A stretch of DNA of 64,000 bases, taken from contig NC_018324.1 in the NCBI RefSeq assembly GCF_000234665.1, positions 739,501 to 803,500 of the forward strand, in the 5' to 3' direction. Under the pieces are notes generated by a model that searched no databases, was not told the origin of the DNA, and saw only the letters and a list, made by a program, of their open reading frames with translations. This stretch comes from Leishmania mexicana MHOM/GT/2001/U1103 (Eukaryota > Euglenozoa > Kinetoplastea > Trypanosomatida > Trypanosomatidae). Positions 31,921-41,300 of the stretch are shown here, piece by piece; position 1 is the first letter of the stretch, and every line of letters starts with the position of its first letter. The position numbers and the translations under genes are program-made.

Positions 31921-33144
31921 ATGAGCCAACCGAATATGAAGTGCTCTGCCGTGGGGGGTCGCAACCTCAACGGCACGCCTGTAGAGCGTAACACATTGCT
32001 GAGGGATGACAAGCTGTCATTGGAGAGCATTATGCTGCAGTTTCTTTGTGGTGAACAGCTTAGGCTCGAGTACGCCATAGAAATTGTTCAGCAGGCTGCA
32101 CTTGTCCTTCGAACGGAGCCAAACGCGCTTTCCATTAACGACGCTGTAGTTGTTGTCGGGGATGTTCAGGGCCAATACTACGATTTGGTGAAGATTTTAG
32201 CGGCTTGCGGCTCCTTGAGCACGACCACGTACCTTTTTCTGGGCAACTACATCGGCAATGGAGGATTCAACTTGGAATGTATTCTTTTCCTGCTGGCAGC
32301 GAAAGTTGCTCACCCGCAGTCGATTTTTTTGATCCGAGGAAGCAATGAATCTAAATTTATGGCAGACATTCTTGAACTCGGCAAGGAGTGCCAGCTCAAG
32401 TACTCTAGCACTTTGTTGCCGCAGATACTCTCGGCGTTCAACTGTTTGCCACTGGCGGCCATAATCCGAAAAAAGTTTTTCTGCGTTCACTCGGGACTCT
32501 CCCCAGACGTGTCACATGTAGACGACATTGGACTGATTCACCGCTTCCGGCACATTCCAACGCGAGGGGCGATGTGTGATATGGTGTGGTCTGAGCCGGA
32601 TTGGGACACCAACAATCAGCTGTACAACAATGTTGAGGAGCCTTCGGGTGAAACATATGTTCCACGACTCGGTTCGTTCGAGACACGACCACTCTTCATC
32701 ACGAACAAGCAGCGGGGTCTCAGCTACGTGTTCAACTTTGCGTGTGCAAAACGTTTTGTATCGGCAAACAACCTTCTCTGTATCATTCGAGCTCACGAGG
32801 TTCATGAGCTCGGGTTTAAACTGTATCGCCCGCACCCAAACCACCTGTTCCCTTGCATAATTTCTCTCTTTTCGGCTCCAAATTACTGCTCCAGCTTCGG
32901 CAACAAAGGAGCAGTTTTAGTGGTCTCAAAGGAAACTATCTGCTTTAAGCAGTTCGAGCCTTCACCTCATCCATGCGTACTGCAAGGTCGAAACGCATTT
33001 TCGTGGTCTCTACCATTCTTGGAGAGCAACCTCATGTCCATTTTCCTGACCCTCTTGTCAGGCTCCGATTTTGACCCAACGGTTGCTGACAGATCTGAAA
33101 AGGGCTCGAGCAACGGAGAGGGAGGTGCCACGCCACTCATTTGA
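31921..33144 (+). CDS. Calcineurin-A-like protein, predicted pseudophosphatase
   Basis: The 407-residue protein follows the PPP phosphatase fold, closest by eye to calcineurin A. 'IIRAHE' (288-293) and 'SAPNYC' (318-323) are canonical and 'CVHSGLSP' keeps His190. The metal-site motifs are broken: GDxHG reads GDVQG (His to Gln83), GDxVDRG reads GNYIGNG (Asp to Asn109, Arg to Asn113), and RGNHE reads RGSNE (Asn to Ser141, His to Asn142). The C-terminus has 'FSWSLPFLESNLMSIFLTLL', like the start of the calcineurin-B-binding helix, then ends after about 30 polar residues, without calmodulin-binding or autoinhibitory segments. Expected role: a non-catalytic binding or regulatory protein. The frame is intact, so it is not a decayed pseudogene. 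Confidence 0.85.
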   Translation: MSQPNMKCSAVGGRNLNGTPVERNTLLRDDKLSLESIMLQFLCGEQLRLEYAIEIVQQAALVLRTEPNALSINDAVVVVGDVQGQYYDLVKILAACGSLSTTTYLFLGNYIGNGGFNLECILFLLAAKVAHPQSIFLIRGSNESKFMADILELGKECQLKYSSTLLPQILSAFNCLPLAAIIRKKFFCVHSGLSPDVSHVDDIGLIHRFRHIPTRGAMCDMVWSEPDWDTNNQLYNNVEEPSGETYVPRLGSFETRPLFITNKQRGLSYVFNFACAKRFVSANNLLCIIRAHEVHELGFKLYRPHPNHLFPCIISLFSAPNYCSSFGNKGAVLVVSKETICFKQFEPSPHPCVLQGRNAFSWSLPFLESNLMSIFLTLLSGSDFDPTVADRSEKGSSNGEGGATPLI

Positions 33145-33735
33145 AGCAATAATAATGGTGGCACACTTCTTGGTGCACAAGGACGCGTTTATTCATGTAG
33201 TGAATCTTCGAGTCCTCGTCTCGCAAGCGAGGGCACCCGTTTTCACCTTTTGCTTTTTGCCGCGGATTTCTGTAATGGCTACATCTTAGTTTTTTCTTGC
33301 TTTCACTTCCTGCTTTTGGTCTTGTTTTTGTCCTCTTAAATGTGGACCACGAAACGCGACTGTGTTCTCCTCAAGTTCTTGGAGCATGAACGAGCAATGT
33401 GTGCACGGCATCTGATCGGCGTGTGGCCCATTCGTTAAGCCACCTCAACCGATACGGTGTGAGTAGGGCAGCCAGCAAAGCCATCTTATTCCGAGGCAGT
33501 TGGCACCCAAGAAGTGAACGGTGACAACTTATCAAGCATGCGCTGCATGGTCATCCGCTTTCCCTTTTTCCTCATCTCACTCATTTTCTCATTCCATACT
33601 TTTCTATCTCCGCGCTTGCCTCTTCACGCCCAAGCTTGTCTTACGTCTACGTAAACGTCAACCCTTCTGTGTTTTGGTAAAGGTTCGTCTAGCATTTGTG
33701 GTACTGCAAGAGCACTACGTTTCTGGCCGTTTTCC
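33145..33735. other. Intergenic UTR region
   Basis: No gene is supported. Pyrimidine-rich stretches at 33,550-33,610 are likely trans-splicing signals for the next small gene. Confidence 0.6.
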
Positions 33736-34035
33736 ATGACTGAAAGTGCTGAAGCGCTGCAGAGGCGCATCAACCACGCTATCGAGAACCAGATGGTGCC
33801 ACCCGAAACGAACTACATCAGTGAGCTGCTTGCCGCCAGCTTGGCTCTGGATAACTCCAACGAGCAGTTGAGGTTGCTCGATTACCGATGGCAAACTTAT
33901 CTGGACAAACAGTACGTGCAGTCCCAACGCTTGGACGAGTTTTTGGAAGGGTTAGTGCAGCACCTTCTGAAAAAGAAGCCTGACCGTCCGTTGGAGGAGT
34001 TGCTCCTATACCTCGAAAGTGAAAGAAGGCAGTAG
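33736..34035 (+). CDS. Small RIIa/Dpy-30-like protein, 99 aa
   Basis: A short intact frame with normal codon use. The C-terminal 30 residues ('LEGLVQHLLKKKPDRPLEEL') resemble the RIIa/Dpy-30 dimerisation-docking motif: amphipathic helix, then [KR]P-x-x-P-[LI]-E, then a second helix. Such small proteins often act as docking subunits for A-kinase-anchor-type helices in flagellar radial spokes or in COMPASS. The N-terminal two-thirds is helical and acidic with no known motif. The ATG at 33736 is the first in the frame. The RIIa assignment is by eye and moderate. Confidence 0.7.
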   Translation: MTESAEALQRRINHAIENQMVPPETNYISELLAASLALDNSNEQLRLLDYRWQTYLDKQYVQSQRLDEFLEGLVQHLLKKKPDRPLEELLLYLESERRQ

Positions 34036-34687
34036 TCGCGGTGAGCTCCAGATACGGGCCTGAAATCAAGTCGCATCTCTCGTTGTTTATTGAAGTCTCA
34101 GTGCGCCCGCTCTCGCCGAAGCTTGTACCGACTTCTCCGGGTGCTGACCTTGCATATGTCTGACTTCTGCTTTTACAGTGGAACTCTGCTTTTTTCTTAT
34201 CCCGGGCGAATCTTTTCAAACTGATCAGTACATCAGTGCCTTGTTGACCTTCCCCAACGGCAGCAACCGATGGCGGCTGTCGTTCGTGTTTTCTTCCTCG
34301 ACTGTGTTACAAGCGGGCTGGTACAAAGGGGGAGCAGAGCAGCACTGTTTTGATTCCTCGTCAGCTGAAAAGCATGCATGCAGGGGGAATGGGGGGTACT
34401 GCACCAGTGCCTTCCATACTATGTGCACCGTCGACCTCTCCATCTCGCTCGTGCTCTCCAGCAGCTTCTGCGCGCACCCACCGTCACTGTTCTCGTCTCG
34501 ACCACTACCCTTCTTTCCTTCTGATGGGGCTCTACCGGAGCAAGAGCGCTGAGCGTACCCACGCGCGGCTCTCCGTAGCGTACGAACTCACGTCTTATGA
34601 TGCTATCGAGCAGCACGACCGCACTGCAATTCGAGCGCAGCACCGCTTGCGCGGTTGCGACTCTGTGTCGGCTTTGTCTTTTAGAAG
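34036..34687. other. Intergenic region
   Basis: Nothing gene-like is supported. A pyrimidine-rich segment at 34,420-34,520 may be an old or active acceptor tract upstream of the MTHFR pseudogene. Confidence 0.55.
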
Positions 34688-37003
34688 ATGCTCCCAAGAG
34701 AAATCGAGCCCGACTGGCCCCATCACAAAGAAGGCACCCGCTTCCCATTCACAAACAGAATGCAACTCGAAGAGTGGCGAGAGGGATCCTTTTCTCCGGT
34801 CAGTGCGCCCGCGATGGTAAAGATCTTGGAGGCCATAAAGCAGGCAGTGGAGTACAGCTGCCCCTTCATCAGTTTCGAGTTTGTCGCCTCTACAACGGAG
34901 GATGGCGCTATTACGCTGCACGACACAGTCGAGCGTCTGTCCGCGCTTGCTCCGCTCTTTTGCGGCGTACCGTGGGTAAACCACGTCGGAACCGCGGAGA
35001 CCCCCATCGAGGTCGCTTCCACGTGCTAGTCACTGCTACCTGTCAACTATCAAGTGAATCTCACATGGCACATGAGTGGGCCCGATGAAGTGCTAAAATG
35101 GCTGAGTTTCAAAGCGACGTGTGTGCGCAATCTACTTGTGACAAGGGGTGCTCCCACGGCAGGCTTCACGAACGAGCCGCGCAATTGAGGCACTGGCGTC
35201 GGATCCCTGAGCCGCAGCCGCAGGTGCGCATGACAACTCAGGGGAAGAGGCCGAGGTAACCACCACTACGTCCTTGGCGTCCGTTGCTGCCGCGCCCTCG
35301 TCTTCTTCCTCTGGCTCTGCCTTTCCGCACGCTGTGGACCTTATTCGATTTGTGCGCCAGCGCTTTGGCCACTGCTTCGGCATTGTGGTTGTTGCGTTCC
35401 CGGAAGGGGATCTCTCTGGCAATGAAAGCTTTGACGTTGCTGCTGCATGGTCCAGTGCACGACGGGACACAGAGCTGCTGTTTCTCAAAAAGAAGCTAAG
35501 CGCCGGCGCCGACTACATTGTGACGCAGGGTATCTTCGATGGATGTGTTCGACCAGTGTTGCAGCTATTGGCGTCGACACGACATTCGCTGCTCAATCTT
35601 CCCCAGCGTGCTGCCCGGCTCGCAGGTGTGCCAGCTCAAGTAGTTTGGTGTGCACCGGCTATCCGGAACAGCGGATTTGCGGTGACGCATCGAGTCGGCA
35701 AAAAAAAAACGACAAGAAGGCAAATTACGCTGTCGTGGCGTTCCAGCAGCTGCCCGTGAAGCAGCTGCTGGCGCGTGGATGCGGCGGAGGGTACTTTTTC
35801 ACCGTGATTATGGATCACCTTCTCGCCATTCTGAAGGGCATCGATGTCGCCACCCACCGCGTGCCTCCTTGGCGTCCTTTCCAGAACGAGGGGGGGGTGG
35901 GGACGCCGGCGAGAGGCTGTACGGCAAGTGCATTGGCCATCTCGAATGGAAAGCTACATGATGTGCACGGCCCATTGGCGCGGCACGATGGGGAAGAGGT
36001 GGAATACGCTGTTGGTGTCACTCCACAGTGACACCCTGGCGCTTGGCGAGGCAGGCGTGTATCATGCAAGGCTGCCGCTGGGCAACTGGCCCAAGCCATG
36101 CACACAGTTCCTCATGATCCAAGGGATAGCACAACTCCAAGGTGCCCTCACGGAACTAAGTTGAATTTTTCGGGCGTTTCTGGACGGCCGCGGCACTTGT
36201 CCGCGCGCGGATGAGCTCTCCAGTGAAGCTGGGTACGTCGAGCACCTTCTCAAGCTGCTCAATGCACGGGGACTGCACACCATTGACTCTCAGCCGCCCG
36301 TGAACGGGGTTCCAAGTTTGCACAGGGTTGTCGGATGAGGCCCAGACAATAGGTATGTGTACCAGAAGAGCTACGTCGAGTTCTTCTGTCATTTGTCCTC
36401 AGCGCCGATTATGTTCACGACACTCGACAAGTACCGCAACCTCCAATGCATGGCTATGAATGCGCAGGGCAACATGGTGCGTGCACGGTGGAGCATGGAG
36501 GGCGGTTGCATCGACGGTGAGGGAGAGCTGCTAAGGCACACGCAGCAGCAGCAGCAGCAGCAAGGAGTGCCCGCTGCCTCACCTCTGACGCCACTGACCC
36601 AACAGCAAAGCGCTACTTCACTCTTCAGCACAGACGTCACGGCCATCACGTGGGGTGTCGTTTCTGGGCACAAAGGGATTCAACCCACCATCTCCTCCTT
36701 GGACTCGTTTTCGCGCGTGGGTAGGAGTGACTTTTGACATGTGGGCCGCGCCTTTCCAACCCAATGACGTCCCTACCCTGGTGCACTACATTCAAACGGA
36801 GTGTGTGCTGGGGAGTGTGGTCGATAACGTATTCCAAGAGTCGCTGACGCCCTTGGAGCACGCCGTTGTGGAGATTTGCTCTGAGATCCCACTCTTGAAG
36901 CCTTCAGATGTAACGCAGCTGCACCCAAGATCGTTGCTTACCTTTGCGCCGGATGGCGACGCTCAGATGAACGCTCTCGGCCAGTTTATGAGAGCGTCCT
37001 GAG
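34688..37003 (+). pseudogene. MTHFR: Methylenetetrahydrofolate reductase pseudogene
   Basis: Collinear pieces of a eukaryotic two-domain MTHFR are scattered over three frames. N-terminal catalytic part: 'PFISFEFVASTTEDGA' and 'VRNLLVTRGAPTAGF' in one frame interrupted by TAG at 35027 and ended by TGA at 35186; 'VDLIRFVRQRFGHCFGIVV' and 'KLSAGADYIVTQGIFDG' in a second; 'DIRCSIFPSVLPG' in a third; 'VKQLLARGCGGGYFFTV' near 35,755 in the first again. C-terminal regulatory part: 'GLHTIDSQPPVNGVPS', an in-frame TGA at 36336 where the family has Trp, 'YVYQKSYVEFF', 'TAITWGVVSG', then a frameshift near 36,700 into 'VDNVFQESLTPLEHAVVEI'. At least three stops and four or five frameshifts make it non-functional. 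The enzyme reduces methylene-THF to methyl-THF for methionine synthesis. Confidence 0.88.
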
Positions 37004-37511
37004 CTACTCAGAATGACTGGGAAGGTAGTTGGGTAAGAAGTAGGTGCTCACAGCCACACTTGGCGGATCGCGGCGGGGGAGGGGCAATCCCTGATTTTTC
37101 TCCCGTGCGTAGGGCTGGTAGAGAGGAAATCAGGTGAGGCCCTCGCTCGAACCTGTGCAACAGCCGAGCTCTCCTTCTACACAGACTCGATAGGTTGCAA
37201 ATGCGGCACACAGAACGTTTTCGTCATCGCTCCCTAATCTGTGAGTTACTTCTTCCTGCGCTCATGCAGCTGGGGGGGGAGGAGCGGGGATGGGTGCAGC
37301 GTGTGTTTGTGTGTATGAACAGGAGGGGGTATGTCTCCTGTGATTATCCCCTCTTCGCTTCACACCCTTAACCCGCATGCAGACGGAAGTACACCTTCAC
37401 GTCCGCATCTGCGATGAGCGACGAACGACACCCAATGACGCTTTTTTTTTGCGTTGTTTACAGGTCGGACGCATGGTCAAAGATTCAAGGGGGAAGAAAG
37501 ATGCCAAAGGC
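37004..37511. other. Intergenic region
   Basis: No gene is supported between the MTHFR pseudogene and the antisense SIDER copy. It contains short G runs near 37,270 and a T run at 37,441-37,449. Confidence 0.55.
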
Positions 37512-38075
37512 GTTTTTCTTCTCACGGTGTCCATTCTCTGCCATACAGCATGAGCTGAGGTCTTCACTACTCCACCTGTCACAGACCCCATTGCGTGATC
37601 CAAAGCAGCGCTGGACACGCGCTACAGCAATGCGCCGGCTCAGCCATCTGAGCAACGTAGCTGCCTCAACCTCTATTCAGTCCTTGCTTTGCAGGTCGTC
37701 TCACAGCTGCAACCATTGCGACGGTCGCCAGCTGGCGCATTTTCCTCAGGGTGGCGCAGGGCCACCCATCACGACGGAGTGATGACCGGTTGAGATAGGT
37801 CCCAGTCGCGTTGAAGCTTCGCCTATCATATGCGCGTTACAGACGTATGAACTGTCGCAGACTCACCCACCCCCCGACACACCGTCATCCAGGACATGAA
37901 CGCCGATATCACTAGCGCTACACACCACACGGACTTGACTACGTCGTAGGTGCTTGACGGTGTCACCACCAGAGGTGGCTCGGCATTGGCAGGGGATAGA
38001 GGGGGGGGCTTGACTTGCCCACGGAGCGGATACTAGAGCTTGACACCGCGCTGCGGTGTCCCTCATCATGAAGGA
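37512..38075 (-). mobile_element. SIDER-like degenerate retroposon, copy C, antisense to the cluster
   Basis: About 560 bp. Read on the minus strand it starts near 38,075 ('GACACCGCAGCGCGG'), carries the same 79-bp-like signature as copy A, and ends at 'TATGGCAGAGAATGG' plus an A-rich tail (37,512-37,520). It ends in the same words as copy B. The roughly 190 bp at 37,875-38,072 are almost identical to copy A. Unlike A and B it lies antisense to local transcription, between the MTHFR pseudogene and the karyopherin gene. Confidence 0.68.
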
Positions 38076-38373
38076 GTGGCGATGGCAACACTCCCAAAAG
38101 TTCCGCTACTGTCTCTGGGACCAGTGGGGCCTCTGGCATGAAAAAAAAGGAAACCTACTTGAGGCGCTTCCGTACACGGCTGTTGATTGTGTGCCCACTG
38201 CTCTCTACTGATCGCCCCGGCTTGGATGTGCTTCAGCCGCTACCATCGCCTCTCACATTGTGCCCCCTCCCCCTCCCCCTCATTCACCGCTCTTCTTTGC
38301 TGCCTCGCTGCTCTACAGCAGCAACATCACGAAAAGGGAAACTCGGTGGCACGAACAGTAAAGGAGGCAACAA
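38076..38373. other. Leader region of the karyopherin gene
   Basis: No gene. Pyrimidine-rich stretches at 38,235-38,315 lead into the predicted acceptor. Confidence 0.55.
38317..38318 (+). promoter_or_regulatory. Predicted spliced-leader acceptor AG of karyopherin gene
   Basis: CTTCTTTGCTGCCTCGCTGCTCTACAG-type tract ends here, 55 nt before the ATG at 38374, with no ATG between. Confidence 0.55.
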
Positions 38374-41300
38374 ATGAGCGACACGTCGTTGGACTTCTTA
38401 CTGTCGGAGATTCTCAGCCCCGACAATGGTCAACGCGCTGCGGCGGAGAAGGAGCTGGAGCGGCGGGGCCTCGAGGTACCCGGGTTCTGCTTCTCTCTTG
38501 CTCGCTACTGCCGAACGCTCATGAGCGACCAGCCTTCACACGCCATTGCGCTAGTGGCTTTGTCTGTTCTAAAGCGCAGTGTGACGGCGTCGGATCGCGC
38601 GGAGGAGCTTGAGCAGGTTGTGTCTTCGCTCCTTTCGAACCTGACCAACATCGCGGCCCTGCCCGGTGGTGCTGCAGCAGCGATGCGGCAGTGGTCATCG
38701 ACGGTGTGCACAACTGTACGCCGCCTTGCCGTCTTGTGCGCTTCACCAACGGCGGCACCAGCCGTCGGCGAGGCCACGACTGATGCGATCACGGCGCAGC
38801 TGCTCGGTGCCTTTGGCCAGTACCCAAACGCTGATGCCAGTGGACTGCTGTCGGTTTTCAGCCATGTGTGGCTGTTGCGAACCATGTTTGAGGAACCGGT
38901 GCCAGAGGTGATGCACGCATGGTGTGCCGAGCTACTTTTGAATTGTGCACCGCCTCTCTTCGAAATCCTCTGCGCCGGCGCAGCGGCAACGCTGAGTATG
39001 GCGTCATCCGACTCCTCTGCGTTCGCGGCAGATTCGCCGGAGGTGTACGCACACTGCTCTCTCTTGACCCTCATTGCCCAAACCCTAGCAGCCCTCTATG
39101 AATGGCAGTTTGTGTCCAGTGGGCGGAAGCGCTTCCCTGCTGAGCTCAAGCGCCACTTCCTCTCAGCCTATCCGCTGCTCCAGTCTTTTATGTGCACCCC
39201 ATGCGTGCGCTGGTTGTCAATGTGCGCCGGTGTAGACTCGTCTTCTACAAGCGCTCTTCCATTTGTGCAGGCGCGCGCGGCCAACTTTGCCGCAGCGTCG
39301 CTGGCCGCGCTCGAGTACGTCTCGAGTGTGCTGCAGTTGGGTGGGTGGTACAAGCAGTGTGTTTCGGCGCAGCTCTTTCAGGCGCTGCTGCAGTCATTGG
39401 AAGCTGACGCATCTTGCTACGGGGTGGCGCTCTGCGTCGACGGCGAGGAGGAGGCGGAGGGCCTTACAGCCAGCGCTGGGTGGACTCGGTGGCCACACAC
39501 GGAGAGTGGTGGCGGTGAACGCGGCGATGGCGCTTCGTCGCATAGCTGGCCAACAGTGGTGCGCCGGCGCGCCACACAGTGCTGGTCGCTCTTTCGAGAC
39601 GCAGCTTTGCTACCTTTCCTCAAGGTCGGCCTAGTGGATGTTGTGGGCCACCAATGCGGGCTACAGTACTACAAGCTGCTGCTGGCCTACGCCGTCCCCT
39701 CGCCTGTCGATGTGGGGGCGTGGCTTCACGACCCGAACACGTTTTTGCGCGAGGAAGAGGAGCGCGAGGACGGAGTGAGGTGGACAACCCGTAACACCGT
39801 TGCGCAGCTCTACGCAGACAGCATAGCAGCTCTTGGCCCACTCTTCCTGCACGCCTCTTTGGAGGACTTGCACGAACGCCTCTTAGCGCCCATCCCAGAG
39901 AGCGACTGCAGGACGTGCGGTGATGGACAGACTTTCCTTGCCTATGATGGCACGGTAATGCTCACCGCATCGCAGCAGCAGCGAGAGGCAGCCCTTTTTT
40001 TTATGGAAATGGTACTTAAGCACCGGGCGAGGCAGCTGCGCGAGTGCGGTGCAGTGGACTTTACGCCACTTGCTACACACTTGTGGAACAATGACGTGGC
40101 AAGCGCTTCGGCGCACCCCGGCTTGACGGCCCGGGCGCTCATGCTGATAACCGCCATCGTGCAATTCACTCACGCGGCCCTCGCGGCCACCGCACCCGCG
40201 GCCTTCATCGACGCCGCTGCGGCAACGAACACCGACGCGGCATCCGAGGACTTTATGGCCACTGTTGTGGCGTACAGCACACACGCATTGTCACTCTTTA
40301 CGGGGACGTCCAAGGAGACCATCGCGGGGCCGTCATCCTCATGCACGCCACTGGTCGCAGTGCTCCTCTGCCGAGTTCTGCAAAGCACGCTGCCTTATTG
40401 GTCCGATGTATTGCTTGCGCAGCACTCTGTTGCGTGGCAGGTCTCGTTACTGGCGCTTCTGTCCTCCGAGGCAGGCCTTACTGATGACGCGTTGTACAAT
40501 ACGGTGGAGCAGTTGGCGGATCTTCTCAAGGTTGCGCGTGCCGTACGGAAAAAGGGCACTCAGTTCCACCACAGTAGAGTTAGCACTGCAGCTGCAGCTC
40601 CGCTGATGCTCGACGCTCTCCCACGGACGGTGATGAGCTGCTGGCGCCGCCACTTAAGCGATCCTGACCTCGCGGATGCTGTGCTGGGGTTGCTGCGCCA
40701 CGTCGTGCGCGACGGCGAAAGCGGCGCATCCCTTTTGCTGCTGGAGCTGCCATGGGTCAAGAGTGTCCTCAGTGGCTATGCCGAGTCTGCAGCAGAGCTG
40801 TGCGCTGTTCCCTACTTTCTGCGTCTGCTCAAGTACTTGTTTGAACATGCCCCGGACGAAGTGGCGAACTGTGCTGCTGCCATGATGCTAGACAGTCTGT
40901 GCCAACTTCTCTTGTGCACCGAGGAGTCCGCGATCCTTGGCGCGTCAAGCAGTTGCCTTGCCGTTCTGCTGCGTCGCTGTCTTGCAGTGCAGTCGGTCCA
41001 GGTGCGCGTTGTCGCGGCAACCATGGAGGCCGCCATGGCGGGTGGCGCTGCGGCCGATGAAGGCGGCCTCTCCGGAGCCGTCAATGCTACCGCACGAGTA
41101 GCGGATGCTCCTCGCACTGTCTACCCCTTTGCCACCGTCATCGTCGCCTTTGTCCTTCGCACTCTCGATTGCCGCCGTGATGAGGTGTCGCTGATGGACG
41201 TTGGAGATGCTCTTGTGAGAATCATGCAGAAGTACACTAGCTTCTCCGAGGCGGAGCTGATCCGTATTATCCACGCTACGGTGCGCCGGCTTTCTGTCGT

